A stretch of 64,000 bases of DNA from Rhodospirillales bacterium URHD0017 (lineage in GTDB: Bacteria > Pseudomonadota > Alphaproteobacteria > Reyranellales > Reyranellaceae): contig FODP01000002.1 of NCBI GenBank assembly GCA_900110395.1, positions 434,001 to 498,000 on the forward strand, written 5' to 3'. Shown piece by piece: positions 59,528 through 64,000 of this stretch. Positions within the stretch are counted from its first letter, which is position 1, and each line of letters starts with the position of its first letter. Under the pieces are notes generated by a model. It did not search any database and was not told the origin of the DNA. It saw only the letters and a list, made by a program, of their open reading frames with translations. The translations under genes and the position numbers were made by a program.

Positions 59528-60385
59528 TCACACGCGCCGCGCCGTCGCGGCACCGGCCAGGCCCTCGGGCCTGAGCAGCAGCACCACGATGAACACCGCG
59601 AACACCGCGACCGCGGCGAAGATGCCGCCGACCAGGAAGTTCGCCGCTTGCTGGAAGACGCCGAGCGCCAGGCCACCGATCACGGCGCCGCGGTTCGACC
59701 CCATGCCGCCCAGCGCCACCGGCACGAAGCCGTAGAAGTTGAGGATCGCCTGGTTGCCGAAGAAGGCGAGCAGAATTTCCGCGCCGGAGAATCCGGCTAG
59801 GGCGCCAATCATGCCGGCGAGCGCATAGCTTGCCATGCGCAGGCCGGTCTCCGGCAGCCCCAGCGCGCGGGCGGCGTAGGCGTCCTCGGCGATCGCCAGG
59901 AAGGCGCGGCCGATCAGCGTCTTGCGGTAGAGCAGCTCGAGGCCGACGATGGTGACCGCGCACGCCAGCATGGGCAGCCAGAACTGCTGGTCGAGCCAGC
60001 CCGGCCCGATCGGAATTAGGCGCGGAAACGGCCGCGCGTCGGTGCCCCACCAGATGGCGGTGAGCTGCTGAATCATCAGGGCGAAGGCCAGAGTCGACAG
60101 CACGTAAAGGTGCTGGTCGATGCTCTTCAGGACCGGGCGGACGGTGACGATCTCGGTGACGATACCGAGCACGGCGCCGCACGCCAGGACCAGCACGAGG
60201 CCCACGATCGTGGGCAGGCCCCATTCGGTGATGAAGAGCGCGCCCAGCACACCGCCCAGCATTCCCAGCATGCCAGCAGTAAAGCTGAACACACGCGACG
60301 CGGAGAACATCACGTTGTACGTGATGCCGATCAGTGCGTAGACCGCTCCTACCGCGAGGCCGTAGGAAACGATCGATGCGAACAT
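59528..60385 (-). CDS. livH: branched-chain amino-acid-type ABC importer permease
   Basis: A 285-residue LivH-type permease with about eight hydrophobic segments. It begins MFASIVSYGLAVGAVYALIGI. The docking loop is LIGRAFLAIAEDAYAARALGL near residue 156-176, and GALAGFSGAEILLAFFGN near 195 and VALGGMGSNRGAVIGGL near 220 are standard blocks. It is 3 nt after the binding-protein gene stop region and forms the channel with the LivM half of the fusion. Confidence 0.93.
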   Translation of the reverse strand: MFASIVSYGLAVGAVYALIGITYNVMFSASRVFSFTAGMLGMLGGVLGALFITEWGLPTIVGLVLVLACGAVLGIVTEIVTVRPVLKSIDQHLYVLSTLAFALMIQQLTAIWWGTDARPFPRLIPIGPGWLDQQFWLPMLACAVTIVGLELLYRKTLIGRAFLAIAEDAYAARALGLPETGLRMASYALAGMIGALAGFSGAEILLAFFGNQAILNFYGFVPVALGGMGSNRGAVIGGLALGVFQQAANFLVGGIFAAVAVFAVFIVVLLLRPEGLAGAATARRV

Positions 60386-60388
60386 GGT

Positions 60389-61582
60389 CTAGCTGTTGTA
60401 CCCCGGCGCCAGGTTGAAGGCGCCGTCCTTCAGCGAATTGACCTCGCACATCACGACTTCCCTGTCGGGGAAGCCGTTGTGCTGCTCCGGCGTCCAGGTG
60501 ACGGTGCCGTAGACGCCCGGCCAGTCCTTGATCTTGTTCCAGTAGGCAACGACCTCGTCGGACTTGGTGCCGGCGGCCTTGAACGTCTGGGCCATCATCT
60601 GGGCGCCGTCCCAGCCCAGCGCGATCCACCACAGCAGCGTGTCGCCCATCTCGATCTTGGACTTCTTCAGGCGCTCGACGAACGCCTGGGCGCGCGGCGG
60701 CAGCTTGCCGTCGACGTAGCAGCAGTTGCGGAAGTTGTTCGAGTAGACCTTGTTCCAGTTCTCCGGCTTCTCGAGCAGGGCCTTGGTCTGGCCCGACCCG
60801 AGCGTGGTCTGGCCGACCACGGGCACGTCCCAGCCCATGGCGCCGCGCGTGTTCAGGATGCGCGACAGGAAGCCGGCATTGACGCTCCACGGCATGACGA
60901 CCTGGGCGCCGGCACTCTGCATGCGCAGCATGTCGGGCTTGAGGTCGGGATTGGCCGCGTCGACATGGCCCTGGTAGACGACGTCGACGCCCTTGGCCTT
61001 CAGCATCGGCACGTAGGTGTTGACCGAGGCGGTGCCGTAGCCGGTGGTGTCGCTGATGACCGCGACCTTCTTGAGCTTCAGCACGTCAACCACGTAGTAG
61101 TTGGCGCCGCCGCCGACCTGCGTGTTGGTCGGCGCGATGCGGAAGGACATCGGGTACTTCTTGACGTCGATCAGCTCGTCGACCCAGCACGGGTGCAGCA
61201 TCGCCACCTTGTCGCGGGCGATCAGCGGTGTCGCCGCCAGCGCCTCACCGGAGTTCACCGGTCCGAAGATGACGCCGACCTTCTGGCGCTGGGTCAGCTC
61301 GGCCACGGCGTTGACCGCCTTGGTGGGCTCGCTCTGGGTGTCGCGCACGATCAGCTCGAGCTTGCGGCCGTTGATGCCGCCCGCGGCGTTGATCTCGTCG
61401 ATTCCGAGCTGGACGCCGCGGTTGATGCCGACGCCGGTCGATGACGAAGGCCCGGTCAATGCCGGCAGGTAACCGATGCGGATCGGGTCGCTCTGAGCGA
61501 TCGCCGGGGCGGCCAGCCCAGATGTTAGCGATACCACGCCGGCGGCTGAACCGGTCAGGACTGTGCGACGCTTGATCGACAT
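60389..61582 (-). CDS. branched-chain amino-acid-type ABC importer binding protein
   Basis: A 397-residue periplasmic protein. It starts MSIKRRTVLTGSAAGVVSL, a Tat-like twin-arginine signal ending near AQS (residue 31). The mature protein has the family pattern IRIGYLPALTGPSSSTG and GINRGVQLGIDEINAAGGINGRK near 57-79, and VIFGPVNSGEALAATPLIA near 110. Ligand could be an amino acid or an amide; several homologues bind urea or aromatic compounds. ATG 61582 is chosen for the GGAGGAA upstream and the signal peptide. First gene of the liv operon. Confidence 0.92.
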   Translation of the reverse strand: MSIKRRTVLTGSAAGVVSLTSGLAAPAIAQSDPIRIGYLPALTGPSSSTGVGINRGVQLGIDEINAAGGINGRKLELIVRDTQSEPTKAVNAVAELTQRQKVGVIFGPVNSGEALAATPLIARDKVAMLHPCWVDELIDVKKYPMSFRIAPTNTQVGGGANYYVVDVLKLKKVAVISDTTGYGTASVNTYVPMLKAKGVDVVYQGHVDAANPDLKPDMLRMQSAGAQVVMPWSVNAGFLSRILNTRGAMGWDVPVVGQTTLGSGQTKALLEKPENWNKVYSNNFRNCCYVDGKLPPRAQAFVERLKKSKIEMGDTLLWWIALGWDGAQMMAQTFKAAGTKSDEVVAYWNKIKDWPGVYGTVTWTPEQHNGFPDREVVMCEVNSLKDGAFNLAPGYNS

Positions 61583-61646
61583 GTCGTTCCTCCACACCCC
61601 AATTTTATGAGCTTGGCGCACTTCAGGGCGCCTGATGACGGCGAGC

Positions 61647-62213
61647 CTATCGCCGTTGGCCAACCGCGGTCAAACCCTTCCGCTCGGCCAGCCGCTGTGT
61701 GATCTCTTCGACGATCTGAAACGGCGTTCCGCTGATATCGACAACGATCGCTAGCTCAGGCGCCGGCTCCTCGAGGGTCGCGAACTGACTATCGAGCAAT
61801 GCGGTCGGCATGAAGTGGCCTTGGCGTGCCGCCATGCGCTCCCCGATCAACTCGCGCGAGCCCTTGAGATGGACCAGGACGACGTCCAGCCGGTCGCCGA
61901 CGACGATGTCGCGGTAGGCCCGCTTCAGCGCCGAGCAGGTCACGACGCCGGAGTCACCTTTGCCGCGCCAGTCGTCGATGCGGGCGGCGATCTTGCGCAG
62001 CCAGGGGGTGCGGTCGGTATCGCTGAGCGGCGTGCCGGCGCTCATCTTGGCGACATTCTCGGGCGGATGCAGGGCGTCGCCTTCCTGGAAGTGCCAGCCC
62101 AGCCGCTCGGCCAGCAGCCTGCCGACGGTGGTCTTGCCCGAACCTGAAACCCCCATGACGACCAGGACCTTGGGCAGAACCATAGGGCGGTTGTGAGCAG
62201 CATGCCGGTCCAT
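61647..62213 (-). CDS. gntK: gluconokinase
   Basis: A 188-residue kinase that phosphorylates gluconate to 6-phosphogluconate. It has the P-loop VVMGVSGSGKTTVGRLLAERLGW near residues 17-37, FQEGDALHPPENVAKM near 39-54, TPLSDTDRTPWL near 57-68, and LKGSRELIGERMAARQGHFMP near 120-140. The start at 62213 has AGGCGAAG upstream; ATG 62183 would give a 178-residue protein, closer to the family norm. It is divergent from the F420-dependent dehydrogenase gene, 43 nt away. Confidence 0.92.
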   Translation of the reverse strand: MDRHAAHNRPMVLPKVLVVMGVSGSGKTTVGRLLAERLGWHFQEGDALHPPENVAKMSAGTPLSDTDRTPWLRKIAARIDDWRGKGDSGVVTCSALKRAYRDIVVGDRLDVVLVHLKGSRELIGERMAARQGHFMPTALLDSQFATLEEPAPELAIVVDISGTPFQIVEEITQRLAERKGLTAVGQRR

Positions 62214-62256
62214 TAAGACTTCGCCTGACCTCCCGTTTCCATAAGGAAGCATTACC

Positions 62257-63261
62257 GTGCTCAAGCTCGGATACAAGGCGTCGGCCGAACAATTCGCGCC
62301 CGGCAAGCTGCTCGACTTCTCGGTCCATGCCGAGAAGGCCGGGTTCGAATCGGTGTTCGTCAGCGACCACTTCCAGCCGTGGAAGCACATCGACGGCCAC
62401 GCGCCGAACTCGATCGCCTGGATGGGCGCGCTCGGCGCCCGCACCGCGAAGGTCGATATCGGCACCAGCGTGCTGACGCCGACCTTCCGCTATCACCCGT
62501 CGATCGTGGCCCAGGCCTTCGGCACCCTGGGCTCCATGTTCCCGGGCCGCGTCATTCTGGGCATCGGCACCGGCGAATCGCTGAACGAGGTGCCGTCGAC
62601 CGGCCAGCCCTGGCCCGAGTTCAAGGAACGCTTCGCCCGCCTGCGCGAGGCGGTGAACCTCATACGCACGCTGTGGCGCGGCGAGCGCGTCAGCTTCGAG
62701 GGCGAGTACTACAAGACCGAGAAGGCCACGATCTACGACCGGCCCGACATCGAGATTCCCATCTACGTCGCCGCTGCAGGCGCGCTGGTCGCAAAGTACG
62801 CCGGCCGCACGGGCGACGGCTTCATCTGCACCAGCGGCAAGAAGCGCGAGCTCTACACCGAGACGCTGCTGCCCAAGGTCGCCGAGGGAATCGCCGCTGG
62901 CGGGCCCAAGGCGCGGCCCTACGACCACATGATCGAGGTCAAGGTCTCGTTCGACACCGACAAGGAGCGCGCGCTGCAGGACACGCGGCATTGGGCGGCG
63001 CTGGCGCTGACGCCCGAGGAGAAGATGTCGGTCGAGGATCCCGTCGAGATGCAGCGCCTGGCCGACGCCCTGCCGCTCGAGCGCGCGGCCAGCCGCTGGA
63101 TCGTGTCCAGCGACCCCGACGAGCAGGTCGAGAAGATCGGCTACTACGTGGGCCTGGGCTTCAACCACCTCGTCTTCCACGCGCCCGGGCCCGACCAGGC
63201 GCGCTTCCTCGATCTCTACGGCAAGGAAGTCCTGCCGCGGTTGCGCAAGCGCTTCGGATGA
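62257..63261 (+). CDS. fgd: F420-dependent glucose-6-phosphate dehydrogenase (Fgd-like)
   Basis: A 334-residue luciferase-like TIM-barrel enzyme that oxidises glucose 6-phosphate to 6-phosphogluconolactone and makes reduced F420. The sequence follows mycobacterial Fgd1 block by block: [19 protein letters not shown] (H38 and W42, corresponding to catalytic H40 and W44), [19 protein letters not shown] (E107, corresponding to E109), [17 protein letters not shown] near 179-195 and [10 protein letters not shown] near 283. GTG start with AAGGAAG upstream. It overlaps cofE by 4 nt (ATGA), so it is co-expressed with F420 biosynthesis. Confidence 0.9.
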   Translation: MLKLGYKASAEQFAPGKLLDFSVHAEKAGFESVFVSDHFQPWKHIDGHAPNSIAWMGALGARTAKVDIGTSVLTPTFRYHPSIVAQAFGTLGSMFPGRVILGIGTGESLNEVPSTGQPWPEFKERFARLREAVNLIRTLWRGERVSFEGEYYKTEKATIYDRPDIEIPIYVAAAGALVAKYAGRTGDGFICTSGKKRELYTETLLPKVAEGIAAGGPKARPYDHMIEVKVSFDTDKERALQDTRHWAALALTPEEKMSVEDPVEMQRLADALPLERAASRWIVSSDPDEQVEKIGYYVGLGFNHLVFHAPGPDQARFLDLYGKEVLPRLRKRFG

Positions 63262-64000
63262 GTGCGACTGCCAAGCTCGAGCTGCTGGCCATCCCCGGCC
63301 TGCCGATGATCAAGGCGGGCGACGACCTGGCGGCGCTGGTCGCCGAGGGATTCAAGCGCGCCGGCCTCAAGCCGCAGAAAGGCGACGTGCTGGCGCTCGC
63401 CCAGAAGATCGTCTCCAAGGCCGAAGGCCGCAGCGTCGAGCTCGCCAAGGTGAAGCCCTCGCAGAAGGCCATCGCGCTGGCGGCGGAGGTGCAGAAGGAC
63501 CCGCGGCTGGTCGAGCTGATCCTGTCGGAATCGGTACGCGTGGTGCGCTCGCGGCCCAACGTGCTGATCGTCGAGCACAAGCGCGGCTGGGTCATGGCCA
63601 ATGCCGGCATCGACCAGTCCAACGTGGGACCGACCGACGGCGTCGAGCGTGCCCTGCTGCTGCCGGTCGATCCCGACGGCAGCGCTGCCAGGATACGCAT
63701 GCGCCTCGGCGAGCTTCTGGGCACCGCGCCCGCCGTCATCATCACCGACAGCTTCGGCCGTGCCTGGCGGCGCGGGACGCAAGGCATCGCCATCGGCGCG
63801 GCGGGCCTCCCTGCCCTGCTCGACCTGCGGGGCAACCCAGATCTCTTCGGCCGCACCCTGCAGGTCAGCATCTCGGGCTTCGCCGACGATATCGCGGCCG
63901 CCTCCTCGCTGGTCCAGGGCCAGGGCAACGAAGCACAGCCCGCCATCCTGGTCCGCGGGCTCACCTGGAGCGCACCCGACAATCCGGCCTCGGAGCTGGT
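63258..64000 (+). CDS. cofE: coenzyme F420-0:L-glutamate ligase, partial
   Basis: The first 247 codons of CofE, which adds glutamates to F420-0 with GTP. Visible blocks are [17 protein letters not shown] near residue 11-27, [20 protein letters not shown] near 47-66, [32 protein letters not shown] near 95-125 and [25 protein letters not shown] near 157-180. It continues past the window edge. Overlap with fgd implies a transcription unit for F420 production and use. Confidence 0.92.
   Translation, partial: MSATAKLELLAIPGLPMIKAGDDLAALVAEGFKRAGLKPQKGDVLALAQKIVSKAEGRSVELAKVKPSQKAIALAAEVQKDPRLVELILSESVRVVRSRPNVLIVEHKRGWVMANAGIDQSNVGPTDGVERALLLPVDPDGSAARIRMRLGELLGTAPAVIITDSFGRAWRRGTQGIAIGAAGLPALLDLRGNPDLFGRTLQVSISGFADDIAAASSLVQGQGNEAQPAILVRGLTWSAPDNPASEL

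Overview
The window is GC-rich DNA from a bacterium that is most likely an alphaproteobacterium. The evidence is the thrS-infC-rpmI-rplT-pheS-pheT-lepA block, many short ATGA gene overlaps, several ABC importers for amino acids and peptides, and palindromic repeats between genes. A free-living soil or freshwater lineage near Rhodospirillales/Reyranella would fit, but that is inference; no rRNA is present to place it.

Layout. (1) 1-7844, minus strand: a tight run of twelve genes, the last cut by the window edge. It starts with a protein carrying isoprenoid-synthase-like aspartate motifs. It continues through small beta-rich, Ig-like, His-rich and Cys-rich proteins, two tandem flavoproteins of the geranylgeranyl-reductase type, and two short proteins. 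I recognise no described system with this composition, and it is the strongest candidate for something new. (2) 8164-24367: housekeeping genes. An SDR-type epimerase, an alpha/beta hydrolase and a glycosyltransferase precede thrS, infC (which starts on ATA), rpmI, rplT, pheS, pheT and lepA. A probable small RNA with a near-consensus promoter and a tRNA-Ser(GGA) follow. (3) 24320-32786: accessory DNA, visibly less GC-rich. It holds a membrane protein between two copies of half a tRNA-Ser, then a roughly 6-kb island carrying a binding protein, a fused permease, an ATPase, a methyltransferase and a membrane protein. The island is bounded by a direct repeat taken from the 3' end of a gamma-glutamyltransferase gene. 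(4) 32749-47513: catabolic genes: gamma-glutamyltransferase, a flavin-binding PPOX protein, hydantoinase/oxoprolinase HyuA and HyuB, two MFS transporters, an M20 carbamoylase-type hydrolase, a GMC oxidoreductase, a TonB-like protein, an aldo/keto reductase and a CBS-BON protein. (5) 47555-51291: a YadA-type trimeric autotransporter and a small secreted protein lie between a broken and an intact copy of a CoA-transferase gene. (6) 51308-61582: a complete dipeptide/oligopeptide ABC importer, then a complete branched-chain-type ABC importer whose LivM and LivG are fused. (7) 61647-64000: gluconokinase, divergent from an F420-dependent glucose-6-phosphate dehydrogenase that overlaps cofE. This indicates that the organism makes and reduces coenzyme F420, which is unusual outside Actinobacteria and archaea.

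How the genes work together. GGT, HyuA/HyuB and the carbamoylase suggest breakdown of gamma-glutamyl and cyclic amide compounds, fed by the importers nearby. Fgd makes 6-phosphogluconolactone while gluconokinase makes 6-phosphogluconate, so both feed the same sugar-acid pathway. Repeats are prominent: paired inverted palindromes around 16.5, 38.8 and 40.3 kb, and a hairpin fused to the stop codon of two unrelated genes.
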